Assembly: GCA_029379385.1 (NCBI GenBank)
Contig: CM055612.1
Coordinates: 8,804,001 to 8,868,000 of the forward strand
Source of the DNA: Quillaja saponaria
Taxonomy: Eukaryota > Streptophyta > Magnoliopsida > Fabales > Quillajaceae
DNA length: 64,000 bases
Reading direction: 5' to 3'
Shown here piece by piece: positions 25,579-35,459 of the stretch. A program made the translations under genes and the position numbers. The stretch's first letter is position 1. The number at the start of each line of letters is the position of its first letter. The notes below the pieces were generated by a model. That model saw nothing but the letters and a program-made list of their open reading frames with translations. It had not been told where the DNA came from and did not search any database.

Positions 25579-25817
25579 TGGCTTGTTTGGTGTATCGCAT
25601 AGGATTGTATAGTATATGATAATACAATGTATTAGGTTGTATAGCTTTACAATTGTTATACTGTTGTCTTATCCTCTCTTTCTCACTGTATAGCTTTATA
25701 CTGTCAAGCATAATATAAGAGGGAGTCAACAATATAAGTCTGCTAAATACTGTATAAGAGCCAATTGGATAATTTTATACTATCTTGTTATTCTTATACA
25801 ATGCACCAGATGAATCC
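25579..25817. mobile_element. small MITE with TTA target duplication
   Basis: The left end GGCTTGTTTGGTGTAT and the reverse complement of the right end, GGATTCATCTGGTGCAT, form imperfect inverted repeats about 238 bp apart. TTA stands at 25576-25578 and at 25818-25820, as for PIF/Harbinger-type insertions. The interior is built on TGTATAG and TTATAC phrases in both orientations. Confidence 0.5.
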
Positions 25818-26037
25818 TTATTTATAAGTAAGATTCCAACATGATAATAGAATTGGGCAAAATCTTAACAGGTGACGCCCCTAAGCGGTTAAATCTTAAG
25901 AGGCCACGACTACACCCGACAAGATTCGAATGGCTTCCAACAGAACCAACAACAGCAAGTGAGTGAGTGAGTGACTTGTGTCTGCCCCCATATGCTTATA
26001 AATGTTACTCTCATTTTATTTGGTTTTCTAAATGCAA

Positions 26038-27264
26038 CTAAGATCCTGGGTGGTCAAATGTGAAATTTGGGTCAAATTCGTCCGGTTCAAATGGAAATTC
26101 CAAACCAACAGTTCTAGAATTTGCAGTCGATGTAGCATCAGCTGAAATTATCTCACTGATCTGAGACTCAGAACTTGGCAGGTTCTGGTTCACTCCAAAG
26201 ATATTCATCCTACTTGGAGACATTGAACAATAGTTATCAATCAGAGAAGCTGAAGAAACTTGGTTCAGATCAGCCCCTATATTTGACGTTGAAGGGAATT
26301 GTAGTGAAGGAACTAATGAATGCTGTGGAAAATCTAAATTCTCACTCGGGACTCCACGGCCTTCCCAGAAATTCAAAAGTACTTCCTCTGATTGCTGCTG
26401 CTGAAGTTGTTGTTGCTGAGAAACTGTGTTCCTGTGTGGTTCTTGGATTTCTTGTGAGCCTGATGGAAGAAATACACTGGAGCCGTGACCGCATGTATGA
26501 ATTCCACGGTAAACAATTTCCAAGACAGTTGGGTCTTCATTAGACCTTTGCACTTGCTTTAAGGCCCGGCAACCTTGAATATATTTGTGAATGCATCTGT
26601 AATAGCCTCTGCAAGTGAAAACAATATATTATGTAAGGCAAAAGCTATAATCACTCAGATAATTTGTTCAACATCATTTACATTTGTATGGTACTATGTA
26701 GTATGTACCTTGGATATTTGGATCCAAGAATTTCTTTTTGCCCGTATTTTCTCCAACTATATCCATCTTCAGGAGGAATATCTCCTAGTCCCATTGCCGA
26801 GCTAACTTGAATCCGTTTTAGCCAACGTGGCAAAGTCTCCCTGCAACATAAGAATTATTATGCATAAATCACTGAAATGTTTCATATTTGGATAAATTCA
26901 GGCGGTTAGTTACATAAACACAGAAAAGATTTTTGCAGAACTTAAAGATTTACCTCTTCCTGGAGGTACCTTCCCTGTCAGACTCCTCTCTCCGTGGACT
27001 TCGGCTTACTGAAGGGGGTGACTCTGAAAATGGGATTGGATGACCAGTGGGGTGTGATGGCTCAGGCTCACCCACTGGCACTGAAATACCACACATTGCA
27101 AGTGCTTTTTCAAATGCAGATTTAATCTTCTGGACTAAAAATTCACGGGCTTCGACCGATGAAGAAGGCACATTGAGATAGATTTCAAGCTGTCTGGCCA
27201 ACTCCCTCCCTTGTGTAAGCTCATCTAGAAGAGTCTTTTTCTCCCAATCTCTCATGTTCTCCAT
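26038..27264 (-). CDS. group III WRKY transcription factor (WRKY30/41/53 clade)
   Basis: Binds W-box DNA in stress, defence and senescence programmes. Exons on the minus strand are 27264-26954, 26840-26709 and 26608-26038, giving 337 residues. The N-terminus (MENMRDWEKKTLLDEL) with a leucine-rich helix over about residues 1-60 is typical of the clade. The WRKY domain spans exons 2 and 3: WRKYGQKEILGSKYPR, then a C-X7-C-X23-H-X-C zinc knuckle, the group III form. The intron splits the Arg codon after YP, as in other group III genes. The C-terminal half has Gln runs (about residues 190-205) and acidic patches, likely an activation region. It is divergent with SIG5, as I recall for Arabidopsis WRKY30 (At5g24110) and SIG5 (At5g24120), so WRKY30 is the best positional match; sequence alone does not separate it from WRKY41/53. 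Confidence 0.94.
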
Positions 27265-27666
27265 ATTAATATAAACTACTAAGAGATAAAAGGCCAAGCA
27301 ATGTCAATAATAGGTAGCTCCAATAGGTGCACGAGTAAGTAGCAGAATGGACAGCCTTAACTTGCTACTTGTGTAAAAGTTGGCTTATGGGAGAAGCATG
27401 AGAGATTGGAGTAGGACAAGTTAATCGAACATGATGCAGGGGAGAAAAAAAAAAAGACATGATCAAAGATGAGCTTAAACATGTTAAAATCATTGAACAT
27501 TGGCCAAAAATATGAACTGGATTTAGAAGATTATTAGCTAATTCAAAAGAGCAAGAACAAAGTCCAGCACAAACAATAACAAACAGAGTATTTGGAGAAA
27601 AAACTCTGCTTTGGAGTTTCTTGTTTGTTAGAACTCAGATTCTTGTTTGTTAGAACTCAGATTGGT

Positions 27667-27811
27667 TATATAATTAGAATTTAGAAAGGGTTGCGATGAA
27701 CCGAATTAAAGTGAATTTGTTGGGTAGGAACGTAGGTTGACAGGAAGGCCCTTTTTGAATGAAGAAAAATTGAGGGGAAACAGGGACATCACAGAGGGGA
27801 AGAGTTTGACT
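27667..27811 (-). promoter_or_regulatory. candidate TATA box and W-box upstream of WRKY
   Basis: On the minus strand TATATAA lies at 27673-27667, about 400 bp before the ATG. A W-box core, TTTGACT on the plus strand at 27805-27811, lies 130 bp further up. WRKY genes of this group are often self- or cross-regulated through W-boxes. Both motifs are short and could be chance. Confidence 0.35.
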
Positions 27812-29660
27812 AAGCAAAATACCGTGTGGATTTTATTCTATTGAGACTGGTCTTGGTCAGAGAAATTGGAAGTCCAATTGGTGCTAATTTCTCTCATTCA
27901 CACAGAAGTCTCCTTGTTATTTACAGTTTAAAAAAAAGAAGCTCTCTCTCTTCCTTTCCCACTAACTTTTTAGACTTGGTAGTGAATTATTAAGAAGATA
28001 AAGTTCGGGGAGGAGGAGACCAAGAATATTCAGACCTTGTTCCGCGTTGCTACTGCCTACTAGTGCTGCTTTCACGTGAAAAAGAGATGTATGACATGGT
28101 TGCGAAGCTAGCTTCAATTTCTGATATTTTTTGGTTGTTTACAAAAATATAGAGATATTTTCTTGGGTATAAGTTTAATCTTGTTTAGTATTTGTAATTG
28201 TCACTTCCCACCAATATTTGAGCTTAATCTCGTTTGAAATTCGTGATTAACCCTCATTACAAATATTTTTCTAAGGGACTCAACAATGTCTGATATTTTT
28301 TACACTTACAAAACTCAGACCAATTCAGTTACCCAAAAAATAATGAACCAATTCAATTTCGATGATTGTTGAAGCGGAGACAGGAGTATTGCATTACTTT
28401 TCCTTTTTTAAGGTTTGGCGGTCGTATTGCACTTTTGTAACACAAAAGCGAACCAAAAACTACAATTTCTTAGTTCATATCCGCAATTTGAGGTCTGGAA
28501 TCTAGACCATGGCCTTACAAGCTCAATTGTGAGTCTCAATGACCAAGACATATGTTCCATGGACCATACGTATGATTCTTTAAGAATTGGGTCAAAGGTT
28601 GTTTGAGTCATTGCATTATGACTAAGGAACTTTCACTCCACTTAATTTTCCACCTGTTTCTAAAATTCAATTGACTTTTTCTCTAAAAGCTAGTACTTGA
28701 TACATGAGCTGTGCATACATCTATAGACATGGTCATTAACTAAGATTACAACGCATTAGTTTTGATTAAAATCAAACATGGCAGTTGGTGTTATTTAGTA
28801 ATATATATTACTCGTTTATTTATTGATAGTGTAGTAAATTTAGATGTTCTTCTTGTAAGACTTAGTATTTGATATTCAGTCAGCATATAAATAATTCTTA
28901 GTGAATAAGATTATGACGTATTAACTCATTTGACAGATGCTAAGTAACTGTATCCTAACGAATTTTGTTTTGGCATTTTGGCATTTTGCTTTGCTTTGCT
29001 TGTTTGTATGAGAGTAGTAATTGATGCAACCCAACTAGGGTTAGCTTGATAATCAACAATATGTCTTCCTTTCATTGATTTTTTTAGTTCTAATCTCTTT
29101 GGAGAGGCCATGGAAGTAAATTTTTTATAAATTCCCTAAATCAAACATAATGATAATTATTGTTGAGTATGATTTCACTACAAAAAATTACATTACCGTC
29201 GACAATAGCTTGATGTCGACAGTTTGCTATCAGCAATGATCACTATCAACAATTCCCACATTTGATTTATAACATTGTTTGGAAACGAAGGATCCGTATC
29301 AAAGATCTACCTAGGTTTTGTGATTTGCCAATGAAGACGAAATTGTAGGGATATATGTACAATTTAAAATTGAAGTTGGGGCTAAAATGAAATTATTGTG
29401 AATAAGCACTTGCAGGTAACAAGTTATAAATATTATGTGGCAGTCCACAACAAAACATTTTGAATATGGTATAATTCTCCTTGCAATTTATACATGGTTT
29501 AATTTCGTCCATATGCTTTTAGAATTTTGGCTAATTTTTGAACCCATAAAGGTCTCAAAGTTTCACACTTTCACATGGCTCATACTAAGCAACGTTTACA
29601 TTTTCCAGACCATCACTTTTTTTAGTCCCCCAAATTCATGGGGATTTTCATGGTCTGCAA
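27812..29660. other. intergenic region between the divergent WRKY and SIG5 genes
   Basis: No gene was recognised. Overlapping frames of about 65 codons on both strands near 28408-28611 are not supported by any family or splice context. A CACTA-type terminus lies at 29176 (listed separately). Confidence 0.4.
29176..29260 (+). mobile_element. solo CACTA-transposon-like terminus
   Basis: CACTACAAAAAATTACA is the typical end of plant En/Spm (CACTA) elements. It is followed by short subterminal GTCGACA motifs in direct repetition (about 29199 and 29213). No matching TGTAGTG end was found nearby, so at most one end remains. Confidence 0.3.
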
Positions 29661-29671
29661 TAGAAACAACC

Positions 29672-29806
29672 CACGTGTCATAGATGTAATCCATGCATTC
29701 CCACAAAATATCTTCTCCTCCACTCCAAAAGCGCCACGGAGCTACTTTCACAAAAGGTCATTCTTTTTTTTTATATAAGCCACGTCACTGCCACGTCAAG
29801 TGAAAT
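29672..29806 (+). promoter_or_regulatory. SIG5 promoter: G-box, TATA box and paired ACGT elements
   Basis: A G-box (CACGTG) lies at 29672-29677 in ACCCACGTGTCA. TATATAA follows at 29772-29778, then two CCACGTCA-type elements at about 29780-29797. ACGT cores are bound by bZIP factors such as HY5 and ABF. Arabidopsis SIG5 is known to respond to blue light and to abiotic stress, so the sites fit, but binding is inferred. The ACGT pair sits just downstream of the TATA box. Confidence 0.5.
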
Positions 29807-29809
29807 GAT

Positions 29810-29997
29810 TTTTGACCGTTGATTTAACAAACTACTGGAACTGGCCGTTGATTTTGTCGTAGATATAATTTGTGGACACCGTAGGTCAGGTTTTTACGTG
29901 TTCATATTAAATCCTCAGCAATTTCTCAGCCGGAGATTCTCAAAATTCCGTGTCAGCTTGGCGATCGGGATCGGACATTACATCTCCCAGAACAGAG
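29810..29997 (+). other. probable 5' untranslated exon of SIG5
   Basis: The segment after the TATA box runs to a donor (ACAGAG then GTAACT at 29998). The next acceptor, GTCGCAG near 30932-30938, opens the exon that contains the start codon. The leader intron is therefore about 0.94 kb. Confidence 0.5.
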
Positions 29998-30997
29998 GTA
30001 ACTGTTATCTGAACTTAATCCTTTGATAGCTATCTTATGCTATGATGGTTCATGTCTGATAATTGTGATTTTTTACTGAAGAAAATTTCCTTATACTATA
30101 GATAATTTCCAGCAAAATTGTATTTTTGATGGGAAACTCTACGTTTCACAATAGAATTTTGGTGGGATTTTTTTTTTTTTGTTATCTTTAGACTAGAGTT
30201 GAATGCTTCATCTGATATTACAAGCACTAGTGTTGAATTTGTGAGTGAGTGACAGAGTGAGAGAGTGGAGGTGGGAGAGTGAAATTCTGATAATATCATA
30301 CGAGACCAACTAATTTGGGTGTAAAATTTTTGGTGTAAATGAGAAATATGTTCTTTTATTGAATCTACCTTTTTTTCCCCAATTCTTTTCACTGTGTGAT
30401 TCTGTTGATCTGTGCCGTTTGTGGGTATGAATTTCAGCTTTGCTGACAATTTCTTGTGTGGTCATATATGGTCTTGCTTGGTGCTGTGATCACCCTCTGG
30501 CTCTTTTAGCAGTAAAGTTCCTAAATTTAGAAAAATTTGAAGTTGGTTCGGCTTTTTAACATGCATTACTTGGGTTTATTTACAGATTTGGAGTAGTATC
30601 TAGTTTTGTGACAATTGAAAGAGTGAACTTGGAAAATTGGTTTCATCTGATGGATGTTTTCTGTTGATAGTAGAAATTGCAGTTAGCATTGAACAAAAAT
30701 GATCTGCTGAAGGGTCTTGAATCTTGAGTCTGATAGGCACATATTTGTCATTTTTAAAGTAACAGCAATCTTGAATTACTATTCTTTCATAGCTACTAAT
30801 GTTGAAACTTCACCCATACATAACTAAAAAAATCGCGCACATGTTTTGAGCAATTCTTATTGAATCTTGTTTTGGCATTAAGTACATTTTATCAACATGA
30901 AGAAAAACCTGATAATGATGTTCTTTACACTGTCGCAGATTTTCTGCACTAAATATTGCTTGTTCATATCACAAACTTTTGCTTAGAGCAACTTGGC

Positions 30998-33787
30998 ATG
31001 GGAGTTGTGACTGTATCTAGCTCAGCTGCTAGGACTGCATTAGGATTGAATGCGAAATTCTCAACACACAGTTCTACGCCAAAAAGACCATTGATTGTAG
31101 CGTTTAAAGGAGGTAAATCTATTAAGACATCTTTGGTTGCTCCCCAGGAGCAAATTCCTTTGCCCATTGAGACAACTAAAGAGCACCAAAAGAAAATAGT
31201 CAAAACTAGAAAACTACCAAAAAGAGTTCAAGCTGTCTGTATAGATGAAGCTTCTCCATGTTCCTTGGAGGTAGATTACAATGAAGCCGCTACCAAACTT
31301 GAAAATATATACAATCTTAGTCCCACAGCGGAACCTACTATTGAAGATACAGATGGTGTCATAACAAGAGGCCGGCGAAGGAGGAGGAAGATTGTTGAAG
31401 TTGATGACAAAGAGATAAGTAATGATACTGTCATCAGGAACCAGAATAAGAAGGCTAAACGATTGAATCTTGACAAAAGGATTGCATTAAAAATGAACAA
31501 AGAGGAGGTATTGACTCCAATTCAGAAGAAAAGAAATAGTAAGAATGAAACTGAGAAGATTGAGGACCTTGTCAGGGAATATTCAGCTTCATCTGATTTG
31601 GTTAGCCTGGACTGGAAAAAAATGAAGATACCTCCGGTTCTTCCTTCTTCAGAGCATGCTTGGTTGTTCACGTTGATGCAACCTATGAAGGTGAGCCTTT
31701 CTTTCTTCTCATGTGAAGATTAGTTTTATTCTTCATTTTTCAATGCTTTTTCCTTCAGGTAAAAGTATGTCTTATTGAAGTCATGTTCGTTAATTGTTAT
31801 ATTCAGGAACTCCTTCAAGTGAAAGATAATTTACAGCTAGAATTGGGGAGAGAACCTATAGAGGCTGAACTTGCCGATGCAACAAATGTGAGCATTGCTC
31901 AAGTTAGGAAACAAATAGAGGTTGGTCGAGCTGCAAGAAACAAGCTAATTAAGGTAATATGAAATTTCTTGGTTGTTCTGTTTGTGAGCATTTTTATGTT
32001 TATATGTAGGTGATGCATCAAAAATGAACATTGTTCATGTTGAAATATGTTGCAGCACAATCTTAGGCTTGTTTTATTTGTGATCAACAAATATTTTCAA
32101 GACTTCGCAAATGGCGCAAAGTTTCAAGATCTCTGTCAGGCAGGAGTAAAGGGCCTCATCACAGCTATTGATCGCTTTGAGCCAAAAAGGAAATTTCGGC
32201 TCTCCACATATGGTCTATTTTGGATTAGACATGCCATCATTCGTTCCTTGACACTCTCAAGCTTTACACGTATCTCATTTGGCCTTGAATCAGTATGCTT
32301 CCTTCTAACTTAAGTGTAGTTATTGCTCTTCAGCATGTAGTAGCATGATAGCAAGATGACCTTCTATTTTCATTCTAAGTAAACACCACACCGACACTGT
32401 CTACACTATGCTCAAGTTGATTCGTCTCTGAGAGTCAGGTGCTGGGGTTAGTAAAAATAAATGAATAAGTCAGAACAACTTTGCAATTATATTTGAAATT
32501 TATATAAAAAAGAATTGAAAATTTGACATATTCGAAAAGATTAGGTTGTTCCCGTGTTTGATTCAAATAACATATTTAGCTTTTACACTTATACTGCAGG
32601 TTAGAGTAGAGATCCAGAAAGCTAAACTTGAATTGACATTCGAGCTTCAGAGGTTGCCAACTGAAGAAGAAATTATAGAAAGAGTTGGGATCTCCCCCGA
32701 GAGATACCATGAAGTAATGAGAGCCTCAAAATCTGTTCTTTCCCTCCATTCAAGGCATGCAATCACACAAGAAGAGTTTATTGATGGGATTACCAATGTT
32801 GATGGTGATAATAGGAGGCAACCTGCTCTTCTCAGACTTGCTCTTGATGATGTGGTAATCACTATTCTCTTGTATTTTGCATTTATTAGTGTCTTGCTTA
32901 TGAAGGAGTTTACTGTTTAAATTTAGGATCATAATAGAGAATTTGCACAACAAATGGGGACAATTAATTGTATATAAGATGTATTAAGTAAATCTTTCCG
33001 ATGTACCAAAATAATTATTTCAATTAGATTATCTCAAGAAACTTGATTGCATTTATTAATTTCCCTCTTGAATGAGCCATGATCAAGAGGCATTGATAAA
33101 TCACCACCTCATCTAAAAGCTCAAGCTTGTAGTGAGGGAGGTTCTATAATCATTTGTAGATTTTAGGCACCTAAGGCTGTGGACTGTATTCCTTCCAGGA
33201 GAGACATCATGCCTAATCCTTTAACTGGACCATGTAATGCTATTTAAGTGTGGATAAGGGGGAAACGACAGCTATCAAGGCACAACTTTGTCAATAGGAT
33301 CCTCCTATGCAAGATCCCTGATACTTCTTTTTTTATTTTTAACATTCTTGCTGCGAGTCTGTGGACTCTGGTCGAAAATTGAAACCACTCACTCAGTAGC
33401 ATTGGAATTGATTACCTTATCAATTGAGTTTTATCAACTGCTTGTTGACAGGGATCTGTTGAAAACTGCCATAAACATCATTTTGCTGTAATGGCATCTT
33501 ACTTTTTCTTTATTAATATTGATCAAGTCATTGTTGTATCTCTTTACATGATATCTCATTAATAATTAACCTTTTGAATATACTGCTAGCTTGATTCCCT
33601 GAAGCCCAAGGAGAGCTTGGTGATCAGACAGAGATATGGGCTTGATGGTAAGGGGGATAGAACACTGGGAGAAATTGCTGGTAACTTGAATATTTCTAGA
33701 GAAATGGTCAGGAAGCACGAGGTCAAGGCTCTTATGAAGCTTAAGCATCCAGCTCGTGTGGATTACCTTCGACCTTATGTAGTGTAA
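30998..33787 (+). CDS. SIG5: plastid RNA polymerase sigma factor SIG5 (SigE)
   Basis: Directs the plastid-encoded RNA polymerase to selected promoters; in Arabidopsis it serves psbD under blue light and stress. Exons 30998-31690, 31807-31953, 32056-32292, 32600-32854 and 33590-33787 give 509 residues (about 517 in Arabidopsis). The start [17 protein letters not shown] matches the family's N-terminus, a plastid transit peptide poor in acidic residues. Residues about 60-230 are a basic linker with an RGRRRRRK cluster. Region 1.2 lies in exon 3, regions 2.1-2.4 in exon 4 ([17 protein letters not shown], the SIG5 variant of the -10 reading helix), region 3 in exon 5 and region 4 in exon 6, with the helix-turn-helix [20 protein letters not shown]. 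The gene ends DYLRPYVV. Nothing looks broken. Confidence 0.96.
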
Positions 33788-34200
33788 GGTGATCTAAGTC
33801 ATATGCTTGGCGTATAGAATGATCTCTGCCATGATAGTCTTAAATTATAAAGTCATATACGGTATACCAACAATTTGTATCATAGCCTTTTAACTACAGG
33901 TAATCAATAGTCCCACACGGTGATACCATGTGATATATATCTGAGACTCGAATTGCACATAATGTATACAAGAGATGTAATATTTTTCCTGTCTTCTAAA
34001 TTTGATAATCTTTTATGAAGTTACTGAAACATACTCTGTAATCCATAAACAATAACAGCATTGTTTATTGACAATTGCAAAAGTAATGTCTGCATAATTA
34101 ATTCTCTTTGCTTGCAGGACTAGAACTTGAAATTTTCAGCAAAAATGCAGTCATTAAAATGCAAAGGACAGTGAGATTAGAAGCTAATGAGCAGATATTT
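33788..34200. other. SIG5 3' flank
   Basis: Probable 3' UTR of SIG5, followed by spacer before the convergent R3-MYB relic. No gene was seen. Confidence 0.4.
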
Positions 34201-35112
34201 TTAAATGCCAATCATTTCCTCATCATTTTGTCTTTCTGCGAAGCCCTTAATGTGTCCCATTAACCAAAACCTTTCTATTTCTTCTGGCTTGCGGGGATTC
34301 GGCCAGCTATTAGATCCCACCTGAAAGGGGGGAAATAAGAGAATGACTATTTTCACAATAACAGGAAAAGAAAAGAGAAAATAAATTTTTTGGCCAGCAT
34401 TTCCTGAAGATCTACTATTTATATAAGTTGATGATGGGAGTGAACTTGAACTTGAACTAATTTATACTAAACATTTCGTTACAGATGTTCTAGATTGCAA
34501 CTCATGAAAATATATGAAAAATTAATTATAAGATTAGGTATTTTTTGTTGGGGAGAGGGAAAAAAGAAATCTACTTCAGCATAAATTTGATCAAGGCATT
34601 TGACCTAAAATGTTCATCAGTCGTTACCATCCTTTATCTTCAAAGTGTGGAAGTAGATTCTCCCGTCTCAAAAAATTTCAGACAGGAATTCCTTAATAAT
34701 TGAGAAAAATCGGCTGGTAAACTCTCATTGATATGACAGTAAAATCAGCAGAGAATCAAAACCCATCACTGCAACTTTCATAAACCCACTTAGCTTTCGA
34801 CGTGGTAACAGAGAAATTCAACATAATAGATAAAACATGTCGAATATATATGCAATCTTTTGAGGTTTGCTATGTGTGTATCTTGCCTTTGTCCAACAAG
34901 TCTGCACATTTTGTAAATGAGATCTTCTTTCTCGGTCATATTAATAAACCTACAGCACTAGTCATCTCTGGCTCTACCAAAAAAAAAAAATAGAATACAA
35001 CATCAACCAGATGAAACCCATGAGTCCAAACCAACACATACAGAACAAATTAAAATACAACCTTCAGACTCAAAGGCGGTGATTTTGCTTGTTTCTGGCA
35101 AATTATGTCCAT
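34201..35112 (-). pseudogene. TRY: decayed R3-MYB gene of the TRIPTYCHON/CAPRICE family
   Basis: TRY-type R3-MYBs are small inhibitors that compete with R2R3-MYBs for bHLH partners in epidermal patterning. Three exon-like pieces in the usual order lie on the minus strand. Exon 1, 35112-35062, reads MDIICQKQAKSPP. Exon 2, about 34973-34887, holds FINMTEKEDLIYKM and CRLVGQ. Exon 3, 34320-34201, holds WDLIAGRIP and then, in another frame, RKPEEIERFWLM. Faults: the start of exon 2 (EMTSA, where EVSSIEWE is usual) is out of frame with FINMTE; a codon is missing in MTE(Q)EEDL; the exon 2 donor is GC (AAAG then GCAAGA); and about 4 bp are missing after IP in exon 3, so the natural frame stops six codons later (ASQKK, stop). 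The bHLH-contact signature DL-x2-K-x3-L-x6-L-x3-R is intact. Position beside SWEET3 and near SPCH matches Arabidopsis TRY. Sequencing error could mimic one fault, hardly all. Confidence 0.8.
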
Positions 35113-35439
35113 GATTTCAGCCGAGAGAGAGAGGGCTGAAACAGAAATTGTTTTTCAAATTTTCTTCCACTGTTTTCTCTCATGCACTTGGCAGTTTATG
35201 TATTTGTTCATCTTATACCGTTTTGGAATGTACGTAATAATTTGTCATCATGAGACAAAAGTCTAGAAATAGAGAAGAAAAAAAAAATACAAAACATTCA
35301 AATCTATCCGTTGAAACCCCAACTGGCAACCACGACAAATACAAGTGAAGAATTATATGGAAGCTCAAAAAAGGTAGATTTCTTTGAAGTACAGACATTT
35401 CTAATAAGTAACAGGTTGCCTGTGTTAAACACGACACAG

Positions 35440-35447
35440 TTTATATA
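35440..35447 (-). promoter_or_regulatory. TATA box of the R3-MYB relic
   Basis: TATATAAA on the minus strand lies about 330 bp before the exon 1 ATG, so the relic may still be transcribed. Confidence 0.35.
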
Positions 35448-35459
35448 TTTCCAGCCTAC

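Noticed and set aside
26175..26543. 122-codon plus-strand frame
   Set aside because: It is antisense to the last WRKY exon, whose frame, domain and splice sites are clear.
28408..28611. Overlapping frames of about 65 codons on both strands
   Set aside because: There is no recognisable domain, start context or splice partner; they are likely chance in less AT-rich DNA.
33060..33300. LTR-like segment in a SIG5 intron
   Set aside because: The composition is suggestive, but no borders, repeats or coding remnants were visible.
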